Below, one piece after another: positions 33,310 to 41,028 of a stretch of DNA of 64,000 nt. Within the stretch, counting starts at the first letter, position 1. Every line of letters begins with the position of its first letter. Under the pieces are notes generated by a model, which saw nothing but the letters and a program-made list of their open reading frames with translations, did not search any database and had not been told where the DNA came from. The position numbers and the translations under genes are program-made. Source of the stretch: Symploca sp. SIO3C6 (GTDB taxonomy: Bacteria; Cyanobacteriota; Cyanobacteriia; Cyanobacteriales; Coleofasciculaceae). The stretch lies in the NCBI GenBank assembly GCA_010692425.1, contig JAAHHJ010000003.1, positions 62,001 to 126,000 on the forward strand. The letters are read 5' to 3'.

Positions 33310-34974
33310 ATGGGTAAACCTTTAATAATTGCCATCGATGATGACCTCGAAGTTCTGCGCACAATTGCCCGCGATTTACGCAGTAAATATGGCAGTTCCT
33401 TTCGAGTGATGCCCTCAGATTCATGTCACAAAGTACTCGAAACTCTGCAAAAACTGAAGCAGCGCGAGGAGCCAGTAGCACTGTTTCTTGTGGATCAGCG
33501 CATGCCCCAGATGACAGGTGTGGAGTTTCTTGAGCAGGCTAAGGACGTTTTCCCAGACGCCAAGCGAGCCTTGCTAACAGCCTATGCTGACACCAGCGCA
33601 GCTATTGGTGCCATCAACAAAGCCAAGATTGATTATTACTTGTTAAAGCCCTGGCTGCCACCGGATACAAACTTGTACCCCATACTCAACGATTTGCTGG
33701 AGGTGTGGCACAAAACCTCCACCCAGATGTTTGAAGGCATTCAAGTTATTGGTAATCGCTGGTCAGCCCAAACCCATCAAATTAAAGACTTTTTAGCTCG
33801 CCATCATGTTCCTTATCTGTGGCGGGATCTTGAGAAAGATCAACAGGCACGTTACCTGCTTATGGAAAGTGCCACAGCCAATTCTTCAAAACTACCACTG
33901 CTATTATTCCCTGATGGTTCCGAACTAAGGTCGCCTTCAAACCTAGAAATTGCCAACAAAATTGGGCTTAAGACGCGCGCTGAAATGCCATTTTACGATG
34001 TGATCATCGTCGGTGGTGGTCCTGCTGGCTTGGCAGCTGCTGTCTATGCCTCTTCCGAGGGACTCAAAGCTGTACTCATTGAACGAGAGGCTCCGGGAGG
34101 GCAAGCCGGAACCAGTTCCCGGATTGAAAATTACCTTGGTTTTCCTGTGGGACTGACTGGAGGAGATTTAGCTAGACGTGCTGTTGCCCAGGCTCACAAG
34201 TTCGGCACAGAAATCCTGGCTCCACAGTCAGTAACTAATGTTTGTGTAGAGGGACAATACCGCATTGTAACTTTGGTTGATGGTACTGAACTTAGCTGTC
34301 ACGCCCTGATTATTGCCACTGGTGTCTCCTATCTCAAGCTGCAAATACCCGGTATTAAAGAGCTCACAGGCTCTGGTGTGTACTACGGTGCTGCCATCAC
34401 GGAAGCAATTTCATGTAGTGGTGATGATGTTTATATTGTCGGTGGGGCAAACTCAGCTGGACAGGCTGCCATGTATCTTGCTAAGTACGCCCATTCCGTT
34501 ACTCTTCTGGTTAGAGGAAACTCGCTGACAACAAAAATGTCTCAGTATTTGATTGATCAAATTGAAGCAACCAATAATATTGTGGTCAAGTTATTCACTC
34601 AGGTTGTTGATGTTTCTGGTCAAGACAAACTGGAGACAATAACTCTTTTCAATTCAGAAACTGGTAAGCTCGAAACTGTTCGAGCTAATGCTCTCTTTAT
34701 CTTTATCGGTGCCAAACCAAATACTAACTGGTTAAACGGTGTTGTCGAGCGGGATCAAGGTGGATTTATTTTGACCGGTCCAGAGTTGATACAGCAGAGG
34801 AAACAAACAAAGCTCTGGACACTCAAGCGTGATCCTTTTCTTTTCGAGACCAACGTACCAGGTGTTTTTGCCATTGGTGATGTGCGTTCTCAGTCAGTAA
34901 AAAGAGTTGCCTCGGCAGTTGGCGAAGGTTCAGTTGCCATTCAATTCGTCCATCAATATCTTTCATCTTTTTAA
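33310..34974 (+). CDS. response regulator fused to thioredoxin reductase-like flavoprotein
   Basis: This is a 554-residue fusion. Residues 1-125 are a receiver domain with IDDD (9-12), phospho-acceptor Asp62 in LVDQRMP and LLKPW at 111-115. A thioredoxin/glutaredoxin-like segment without cysteines follows (about 143-222). Residues 228-552 are an FAD/NAD(P)H reductase with GGGPAG (235-240), VGGANSAG (377-384) and the FAD end motif GVFAIGDVRS. The redox CxxC of thioredoxin reductase is replaced by GAAI at 360-363, so dithiol transfer is not expected. It probably oxidises NAD(P)H or senses redox under control of phosphorylation. The kinase gene follows 18 bases later, a recurring gene pair. Confidence 0.92.
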   Translation: MGKPLIIAIDDDLEVLRTIARDLRSKYGSSFRVMPSDSCHKVLETLQKLKQREEPVALFLVDQRMPQMTGVEFLEQAKDVFPDAKRALLTAYADTSAAIGAINKAKIDYYLLKPWLPPDTNLYPILNDLLEVWHKTSTQMFEGIQVIGNRWSAQTHQIKDFLARHHVPYLWRDLEKDQQARYLLMESATANSSKLPLLLFPDGSELRSPSNLEIANKIGLKTRAEMPFYDVIIVGGGPAGLAAAVYASSEGLKAVLIEREAPGGQAGTSSRIENYLGFPVGLTGGDLARRAVAQAHKFGTEILAPQSVTNVCVEGQYRIVTLVDGTELSCHALIIATGVSYLKLQIPGIKELTGSGVYYGAAITEAISCSGDDVYIVGGANSAGQAAMYLAKYAHSVTLLVRGNSLTTKMSQYLIDQIEATNNIVVKLFTQVVDVSGQDKLETITLFNSETGKLETVRANALFIFIGAKPNTNWLNGVVERDQGGFILTGPELIQQRKQTKLWTLKRDPFLFETNVPGVFAIGDVRSQSVKRVASAVGEGSVAIQFVHQYLSSF

Positions 34975-34992
34975 AGGGTTAATTATCTAATT

Positions 34993-36405
34993 ATGCTTGC
35001 CATGCTTGAAGTACTGCCTAAAATATCACTTTTCAAAGACTTAACCACACAGGAGCAGTTGAAGATCCTGCAAGTGGGTACTGAGATTTCACTGAGCCCA
35101 GGAGACATGCTATTCAAGCAAGAAGAACCTGCAACACACTTTTATATGGTGATTACAGGAGCAATCCAGATTTCACGCAGGATTGATAACCGAGAACTAG
35201 TTTTAGCTACCTACGAAAGTGGCAAGTTCTTTGGTGAAGTCCCTTTACTTGCAGGCGTGGCTCATTTGGCCAGTGGAAAAGCAGTTAGCAGCAGTCAGTT
35301 GTTGACTCTCAAGGAGGAAGATTTTTGGCAGGTACTGATGCTTTTCCCCTCTGTGAGAAAAGCAGTTCTTGGTAACATGGCAAGCAGAATGCAGGAGTTG
35401 CAGACTTTATCTCAACATCGCCAGAAATTGGTTGCCTTAGGGACGTTGGCTGCTGGCCTTGCCCATGAGCTTAATAATCCAGCATCTGCAGCACGGGGGG
35501 CTGCCAGACAGTTGCATGATACAATGCCGAAGAGGCATGCCCTCGCGCTCAAGTGTCTTGAGCAACGTCTCGAACCGGTTAAACTGGAGTATCTTTTAGA
35601 GTTAAAGCGCAATGCTATTGAGAATACTACTGCATCCAACTCTTTAGATTTGTTAACCAAGATGGATTTGGAAGACCAACTAACTAGTTGGCTAGAGGAA
35701 CATGGCATTACTGATGGATGGAAGCTTGCTCCTAATCTAGTAGCGGGAGGACTTAACACTGAACACTTAGAAGTGATTAGTGAGCGGCTAACAACCGATA
35801 CACTTAGAGATGTACTGATTTGGCTAGAGGCAATGCTGACTGAAGCCAGTTTGGTAAATGTACTTGATCAGGGCATCAATCGTATTTCTGAACTAGTGGG
35901 TGCTGTCAAATCTTACTCATACGTGGATCAAGCTTACCTCAAAAAGAAAAATACAGATGTACATCAAGGTATTGACAACACCTTAACTATTTTGGGCTAC
36001 AAACTCAGAAGACATCGCATTTCGGTGATCCGCGAGTACGCTGAAAATTTACCATGTATTCAGGCTGATGGAGGTGCGCTTAACCAGGTATGGACGAATT
36101 TGATTGATAACGCTATCGATGCTTTGGAGGAACAGGGTACGATTTGGATCCGTACTTTAGTGGAGAAAGATTACTTAACAGTAGAGATTGCTGATAATGG
36201 ACCAGGTATTCCCCCAGAAATTCAGTCCCGGATCTTTGATCCTTTTTTCACAACTAAGGAGGTTGGTAAAGGAACCGGTATCGGTCTGGATCTTTCCTAT
36301 CGGATTATAGTGTCTGAGCATCATGGGAACATTCGCTGTTTTTCGGCACCTGGCAACACGCGTTTTCTGATTTATCTACCCATCGGCTCAGTTCAATCAA
36401 ATTAG
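34993..36405 (+). CDS. histidine kinase with N-terminal cNMP-binding domain
   Basis: This is a 470-residue cytosolic kinase. Residues 1-130 form a CRP-like cyclic nucleotide-binding domain (FFGEVPLLAGVAH). The HisKA motif AAGLAHELNNPASAA has His158. The catalytic domain shows N-box NQVWTNLIDNAIDA, G1 DNGPGIP, F-box FDPFFTTK and G2 GTGIGL. No membrane segment is present, so it senses an internal signal. Its start (34993, or the ATG at 35002) is 18 bases after the flavoprotein stop, and the receiver of that protein is the likely partner. No other kinase domain exists in the cluster. Confidence 0.93.
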   Translation: MLAMLEVLPKISLFKDLTTQEQLKILQVGTEISLSPGDMLFKQEEPATHFYMVITGAIQISRRIDNRELVLATYESGKFFGEVPLLAGVAHLASGKAVSSSQLLTLKEEDFWQVLMLFPSVRKAVLGNMASRMQELQTLSQHRQKLVALGTLAAGLAHELNNPASAARGAARQLHDTMPKRHALALKCLEQRLEPVKLEYLLELKRNAIENTTASNSLDLLTKMDLEDQLTSWLEEHGITDGWKLAPNLVAGGLNTEHLEVISERLTTDTLRDVLIWLEAMLTEASLVNVLDQGINRISELVGAVKSYSYVDQAYLKKKNTDVHQGIDNTLTILGYKLRRHRISVIREYAENLPCIQADGGALNQVWTNLIDNAIDALEEQGTIWIRTLVEKDYLTVEIADNGPGIPPEIQSRIFDPFFTTKEVGKGTGIGLDLSYRIIVSEHHGNIRCFSAPGNTRFLIYLPIGSVQSN

Positions 36406-36492
36406 GGTGTTTCTCGCTAGTTGATTCCAAACTTTTTTAGTTTCTCGCGGATGAACTCCAAAACTGTTGAATTTTGAATTTACAATTGCTAG

Positions 36493-36590
36493 GTGATTAG
36501 CTTTTCGGAGCTAGGACGGAGCGATTTAGCAAAGCTCAGCGCCAGAGGCGATTAGCCCAAAGGGCTAGCGCGGAGCGATCGCAAAGTAAG
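36493..36590. repeat. dispersed GC-rich palindromic repeat
   Basis: The segment carries GGAGCGATT, TAGCCC-AAA-GGGCTA and GGAGCGATCGC motifs, with short palindromes nested. It resembles the interspersed palindromic repeats common in cyanobacteria and ends near a HIP1 site. It lies between two convergent genes. Confidence 0.5.
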
Positions 36591-36600
36591 TTTGTACAAT

Positions 36601-36954
36601 TCAAGTTTTAGGCTGTTCATCTTCGGGAATTTTTGTGTTAGGAATATGCTTTAGTCCCCAAGCAATCATCACTTTTAGAACAGGGCGAAGGCTTTTTCCT
36701 CGCGCCGTTAATTGATAGTTCATTCGACGAGGATGATTGCTATATGGTTGTTTCTCCAACAAGCCCATCTCTTCGAGAGATTTAAGACGATTGGCAAGAA
36801 TATTAGATGAAATTCCTTCAGGTGATTCTAAGAACTCTTCATAACGTTGTTTCCCAAAAAACATCATGTCTCGAATAACCAGAAGTGTCCAACGATCACC
36901 GATTAAATCTAGGGAACAGGCGATTGGACAGGGTGAGCGGCGAGATTGGGTCAT
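36601..36954 (-). CDS. HxlR-family transcriptional regulator
   Basis: This is a 117-residue winged-helix protein. The family's conserved Cys is in SPCPIACSLDLIGDRWTLLV near the N-terminus, followed by the recognition region GISSNILANRLKSLEEMGLL and the wing NHPRRMNYQLTARGKSL. HxlR proteins sense electrophiles or oxidants through cysteines and repress neighbours. I start at the ATG at 36954; a longer frame from 36993 would place coding DNA over the operator. It is divergent from the cupin gene with a perfect dyad between, the usual layout of an HxlR regulon. Confidence 0.92.
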   Translation of the reverse strand: MTQSRRSPCPIACSLDLIGDRWTLLVIRDMMFFGKQRYEEFLESPEGISSNILANRLKSLEEMGLLEKQPYSNHPRRMNYQLTARGKSLRPVLKVMIAWGLKHIPNTKIPEDEQPKT

Positions 36955-36975
36955 TTTATAGAATAGGTTTAACCG

Positions 36976-36998
36976 GTTACTTGCAAAATACAAGTAAC
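36976..36998. promoter_or_regulatory. HxlR operator candidate
   Basis: GTTACTTG (36976-36983) and CAAGTAAC (36991-36998) form a perfect 8-bp dyad with a 7-base spacer. ACTTGCA is seen again at about 37012-37018. It lies between the divergent HxlR and cupin starts. Confidence 0.65.
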
Positions 36999-37049
36999 TT
37001 CTATTATATTAACTTGCAGTTTGCAACTTAAAACTTAAATGAGGTCATA

Positions 37050-37526
37050 ATGGCTCAAACTGAACCCAATGCTAGGACTGGGCAAAATTTTGCTGTAATT
37101 GATTTGGGACTATTTTCTCAACTAGGACAGTTTACCTTTGAGAGTCCACAAGCTCCCATAAAGTTAGAGGGCAAAGTATTTCTTAAACAGGTTCTTAATT
37201 TGACCAGTGCTGAGATTTCTGTCAACAATCTTCCCCCTAATAAATCATTTCCTTTTTATCACAAACATCAATTGAATGAGGAAATTTATGTCTTTGTTCG
37301 AGGAAAGGGAGAGTTTCAAGTTGATGATTACCTGTTTCCTGTCAGTGAAGGTAGTGTTGTGCGAGTAGATCCTGCGGGAGAACGTTGTATGCGAAACACT
37401 TCAGATAATCAGGATTTGTGTTGGATTGTGATTCAATCAAGAGCAGGTTCTTTTCCCCATCATACTATTCAAGACGGTTTTGGTGTTCACAAGCGAGTAA
37501 GTTGGGTTGGCAAACAGCAGATTTAA
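37050..37526 (+). CDS. cupin-domain protein
   Basis: This is a 158-residue protein with one cupin barrel. Metal-site motif 1 is FPFYHKHQLNEEIYVFVRGKG, with two His and one Glu of the GX5HXHX3,4EX6G pattern. Motif 2 is degenerate (GSVVRVDPAGERCMRN), lacking the usual His. It could bind metal weakly or act as a sugar- or small-molecule-binding cupin. Divergent from the HxlR regulator, it is probably its target. A strong terminator follows at 37638. The physiological substrate is unknown. Confidence 0.88.
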   Translation: MAQTEPNARTGQNFAVIDLGLFSQLGQFTFESPQAPIKLEGKVFLKQVLNLTSAEISVNNLPPNKSFPFYHKHQLNEEIYVFVRGKGEFQVDDYLFPVSEGSVVRVDPAGERCMRNTSDNQDLCWIVIQSRAGSFPHHTIQDGFGVHKRVSWVGKQQI

Positions 37527-37637
37527 TCTGAGGTGATCCCAGCATAACAAGTCGATTAAGCACAGAGGTAGGAGTTTTTGGCCGATTGCAAAGGTTATCT
37601 GCCGTCGAGTATCCAACCTTGAGTAGTCTTAGTCTCT

Positions 37638-37692
37638 AAGCCTCGTTACTGGCCTAGGTTTGGTAACGAGGCTTGTGGTATTTCTTTTTTTT
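37638..37692 (+). terminator. rho-independent terminator of the cupin gene
   Basis: AAGCCTCGTTAC pairs perfectly with GTAACGAGGCTT (12-bp stem) and is followed by GTGGTATTTC and eight T residues. Confidence 0.88.
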
Positions 37693-37799
37693 GATACTAC
37701 TCTGGCTATAAGTTAGGTGAGACAGTTAGTTAATCGAGCTACCTTAAAACTTTTTTTCCATAACTCAATTTTGCTGCCATAATAAAATATGAAAATAAT

Positions 37800-38795
37800 A
37801 TGAGAACTGTTTTAATCAAGATGAAAGCAATCGCTCAGCAGGAAAGTAAGGCAGGCAAATGGCAGATTGCAGTTGGGGTATTATTGGCACTATGGCTCAG
37901 TGGTTGCTCTCAACCAGTGGTTAATAATTCATCTTCACAACACTCATCTAACCAGAGAGTACAAAACCCAAACACAGAAGACAAAAAAGTTGTTTTGACA
38001 ACCTTCACAGTTCTTGCAGACATGGTGCGCAACGTTGCTGGGGACAAAGTAAAGGTTGAATCTCTAACTAAAATTGGGGCAGAGATACATGGTTATGAAC
38101 CAACCCCTAGTGATTTGGTCAGGGCGCAACAAGCTGATCTAATTATGGATAATGGCTTTGGACTAGAACGCTGGGCAGAGAAATTCTACAATAACCTCAA
38201 GGATGTTCCCCATGTCACTCTCAGCAAGGGTATTGATCCCATTTTGATCTCTGAGGATGCCTATGCTGGCAAACCTAATCCCCACGCTTGGATGTCACCT
38301 CAGAATGCTTTAGTCTATGTAGAAAATATCCGCCAAGCTCTAGTTGAACTTGACCCCAAGCATGCTCCAACCTATAATGCCAATGCCAAAGTCTACAGCT
38401 CAAAGATCCAAAATTTAGACCAAAAGTTGCGTCAGGAAATCTCAGCACTTCCTCTCAATCAACGCTATATGGTTACCTGTGAAGGAGCATTTTCTTACTT
38501 AACTCAAGATTACGATCTTAAGGAAGTATATATCTGGGCTGTTAACTCGGAGCGACAAGCTACTCCTAAACAAGTTGAAAAAGTAATTAATACAGTTAAA
38601 ACTAATCAAGTCCCTGTAATTTTTTGTGAAAGTACGGTCGGCGATAAAGCTCAAAAAGAAGTAGCCAAGGCTTCTGGAGCAAAGTTTGGAGGGGTTTTCT
38701 ATGTCGATTCTCTCTCTCAACCTGATGGTCCTGTACCCAGTTATCTAGACTTAATGGAATACAACACCAAGACCTTGATTAAGGGGTTTAAATGA
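37800..38795 (+). CDS. mntC: manganese ABC transporter substrate-binding lipoprotein MntC
   Basis: This is a 331-residue periplasmic binding protein of the cluster A-1 metal type. A hydrophobic signal ends in the lipobox LSGC at 33-36. Metal ligands are in IHGYEPTPSD, NPHAWMSP, CEGAFSYL and YVDSLS. The sequence matches Synechocystis MntC closely in VLTTFTVLADMV, IGAEIHGYEPTPSD and PNPHAWMSP, so Mn2+ rather than Zn2+ is the expected cargo. MntC delivers Mn used by photosystem II. The ATPase and permease follow, but after 490 bases of repeats rather than directly, so the operon may be split. Confidence 0.92.
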   Translation: MRTVLIKMKAIAQQESKAGKWQIAVGVLLALWLSGCSQPVVNNSSSQHSSNQRVQNPNTEDKKVVLTTFTVLADMVRNVAGDKVKVESLTKIGAEIHGYEPTPSDLVRAQQADLIMDNGFGLERWAEKFYNNLKDVPHVTLSKGIDPILISEDAYAGKPNPHAWMSPQNALVYVENIRQALVELDPKHAPTYNANAKVYSSKIQNLDQKLRQEISALPLNQRYMVTCEGAFSYLTQDYDLKEVYIWAVNSERQATPKQVEKVINTVKTNQVPVIFCESTVGDKAQKEVAKASGAKFGGVFYVDSLSQPDGPVPSYLDLMEYNTKTLIKGFK

Positions 38796-38875
38796 AAAAA
38801 GTTATGGCATTTTAGTCTAAAAATCAACAAAACTATTTATCTAGTTATTAACAACGATATCCGAAACTGAGGCTA

Positions 38876-39004
38876 TATAGTGAGGCTAAATTAAATGTTA
38901 AACTTGTGTGGAGGAAAGGAGTCAGAATGGAAAAGCCTTAGAATTTATTTTAAGTATTAGAGAATACGATAATCCTTGTTCACGAATCAAATCCCTTGGC
39001 TATA
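38876..39004. repeat. MITE-like element A
   Basis: The element begins TATAGTGAGGCTAAATTAAA and ends AATCCCTTGGCTATA. An inverted related copy is at 52650-52800. It directly abuts element B. Confidence 0.75.
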
Positions 39005-39113
39005 TATAGCAATTCTCTTTCTAGCGTGAGATACATTCATGTTCTTACCTGTTTCCTGTTACCTGTTCCCTAAAGCCCAAGGAGTGTACTTCATAAATTT
39101 GAGAAACGTTATA
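39005..39113. repeat. MITE-like element B
   Basis: It begins TATAGCAATTCTCTTTCTAG and ends GAGAAACGTTATA, so the ends are inverted repeats. A same-orientation copy is at 52801-52917, again abutting element A. The interior TTCCCTAAAGCCCAAGGAGT is shared. Confidence 0.82.
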
Positions 39114-39153
39114 AGCAAAAGTATTTATTCCTATTGCAATTGATAATACTGAA

Positions 39154-39258
39154 TATAGCATTTCTCACAGTTGTGATATACCCCTTAATTTCAAAATTCA
39201 TCACTGTTGACTAATAAGGAAAATTAACCTGTACATTATGAGTATGAGAACCGCTATA
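39154..39258. repeat. MITE-like element C
   Basis: It begins TATAGCATTTCTCA and ends TGAGAACCGCTATA, so the ends are inverted repeats related to those of element B. The interior is different. It lies just upstream of mntA. Confidence 0.7.
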
Positions 39259-39285
39259 TTTGACCTTACTTAGAGGATAATTACT

Positions 39286-40023
39286 ATGCAACCCATCAGT
39301 ATTCAAGTAGAAAATCTCACAGTTGCCTACAACAAAAAAATTGCATTATATGCTGCTAACTTAAAGCTTTGTCCAGGTTCAATCGGTGGGCTAGTGGGGA
39401 TGAATGGTAGTGGCAAATCGACTCTATTTAAGGCAATTATGGGTTTTGTTAAACCTAAAACGGGGCGAGTACTGATCAATGGCATGCCAATCAAAAGGGT
39501 ACAAAAACATAATCTTGTAGCTTATGTTCCCCAAACAGAGGAAGTGGATTGGAATTTTCCTGTGAATGTCTGGGATGTAGTAATGATGGGTCGCTACGGC
39601 TATATGAATATTCTCAGAATTCCTAATAAAATAGACCGTGCCATCGTAGCAGAAAGCCTGAGGCGCGTTCAAATGACAGAATTTCAAAATCGACAGATTG
39701 GTGAACTTTCAGGCGGACAAAAAAAACGGACTTTTCTAGCTCGTGCTTTAGCTCAACAAGGACAAGTAATTCTGCTAGATGAACCTTTTACAGGGGTAGA
39801 TATTAAAACCGAAAGAACCATTATTGATCTTTTAGTCGAGTTGCGAGAATTGGGTCATACAATCCTGATTTCTACCCATGATCTTGACTCTGTTTCTACA
39901 TTTTGTGACCAAGTTATACTAGTCAATCGTACTGTTTTAGCCTACGGTCCCACGGCTGAAGTATTTACCCAAGAAAATCTTAATCGTACCTTTGGTGGTA
40001 CGATGCCCAAAATTTTATCTTAA
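39286..40023 (+). CDS. mntA: manganese ABC transporter ATPase MntA
   Basis: This is a 245-residue ABC ATPase. Walker A is GMNGSGKST, the Q-loop [10 protein letters not shown] is typical of metal (cluster A-1) importers, the signature is LSGGQKKRT, Walker B is VILLDEPF and the H-loop is ISTHD. It energises Mn uptake by MntB, with MntC as receptor. mntB begins ten bases after its stop. The 490-base repeat-filled gap separates it from mntC, so it may have acquired its own promoter. Confidence 0.92.
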   Translation: MQPISIQVENLTVAYNKKIALYAANLKLCPGSIGGLVGMNGSGKSTLFKAIMGFVKPKTGRVLINGMPIKRVQKHNLVAYVPQTEEVDWNFPVNVWDVVMMGRYGYMNILRIPNKIDRAIVAESLRRVQMTEFQNRQIGELSGGQKKRTFLARALAQQGQVILLDEPFTGVDIKTERTIIDLLVELRELGHTILISTHDLDSVSTFCDQVILVNRTVLAYGPTAEVFTQENLNRTFGGTMPKILS

Positions 40024-40033
40024 CCAAGAATCT

Positions 40034-40900
40034 ATGGACATTAGTGCAATTTGGGAGTGGTTGACGACTCCCTTACAACATGGGTTTATGATTAAGGCAG
40101 TTTTTGTTAGTGCCTTAGTAGGAATAGTTTGTTCTGTTTTATCTTGCTACATGACTCTCAAGGGTTGGGCATTGATGGGGGATGCAGTTTCTCATGCAGT
40201 GCTGCCGGGAGTGGTAATCGCCTATATTCTCAATATTCCCTTTGCCATTGGCGCTTTTGTATTTGGCCTAGGTTCAGTTATCTCTATTGGTTTTATTAAG
40301 GAAAAAACTAGGATCAAAGAAGATACTGTAATTGGATTAGTTTTCACCGGTTTCTTTGCTTTAGGATTGATACTAATCTCAAAGACACCAAGTGATATAG
40401 ATCTAATGCATATCCTGTTTGGTAATGTGCTGGGAATCTCAAATAGCGATATTATCCAGACAGCGATTATTAGCGTAATTACTATGGTAGTGCTGGCTCT
40501 GTTACGCAAAGACTTACTACTTTTTTGTTTTGATCCCACCCATGCCCGTTCAATTGGCTTGAATACTACTGCCATTTACTATACCCTTCTAGGGTTGTTG
40601 GCTTTGACAATTGTAGCAGCGCAACAAACTGTAGGTATTATTCTGGTGATTGCGATGCTAGTTACTCCAGGGGCAACTGCTTATATGTTAAGCGATCGCT
40701 TCGACCAAATGACATTAATTGCTGTAATTTCTGGAGTCTTCTCTAGCGTCATAGGTACTTTAATCAGCTATCACATTGATGCTTCTACCGGTGGTTGCAT
40801 AGTAGTCTTTCAGACTCTGTTATTTATCGCAGCGATGATCTTTGCTCCTAAACATGGTTTGTTATTTAATTTTGTCCCTGTTGAAAAAGAGAAATTATAA
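40034..40900 (+). CDS. mntB: manganese ABC transporter permease MntB
   Basis: This is a 288-residue permease with eight to nine hydrophobic helices of the FecCD/ZnuB-like cluster A-1 metal family. Typical stretches are GDAVSHAVLPGVVIAYIL and MLVTPGATAYMLSDRF. A TTG at 39992 lies in frame but inside mntA; the ATG at 40034 leaves a ten-base spacer and gives the usual N-terminus (MDISAIWEWL). It forms the membrane channel for MntA and MntC. A Fur-box-like sequence lies just after its end. Confidence 0.9.
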   Translation: MDISAIWEWLTTPLQHGFMIKAVFVSALVGIVCSVLSCYMTLKGWALMGDAVSHAVLPGVVIAYILNIPFAIGAFVFGLGSVISIGFIKEKTRIKEDTVIGLVFTGFFALGLILISKTPSDIDLMHILFGNVLGISNSDIIQTAIISVITMVVLALLRKDLLLFCFDPTHARSIGLNTTAIYYTLLGLLALTIVAAQQTVGIILVIAMLVTPGATAYMLSDRFDQMTLIAVISGVFSSVIGTLISYHIDASTGGCIVVFQTLLFIAAMIFAPKHGLLFNFVPVEKEKL

Positions 40901-40937
40901 CCCACATTCAGAACTTCTTACTGCTAACCTTTTTTTT

Positions 40938-40956
40938 GAGAATGATAATCATCTTG
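40938..40956. promoter_or_regulatory. Fur-box-like sequence in a convergent gap
   Basis: GAGAATGATAATCATCTTG matches 15 of 19 positions of the consensus GATAATGATAATCATTATC. It lies between the ends of mntB (+) and the permease gene (-), where no start is visible. It is a good motif in an odd place. Confidence 0.4.
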
Positions 40957-41028
40957 GGTTTCTACATACCTGGAGCTTACTGAATAACTCTAAAATCTTA
41001 CACTTTCTTAGCTATGTAGTAGCTTAGC

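Larger units (their letters stand above)
38796..39285. other. repeat-filled gap inside the mntCAB locus
   Basis: The gap holds three consecutive elements with TATAG...CTATA-like ends: 38876-39004, 39005-39113 and 39154-39258. The final 27 bases before mntA include the Shine-Dalgarno region (AGAGG near 39273). Confidence 0.7.
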
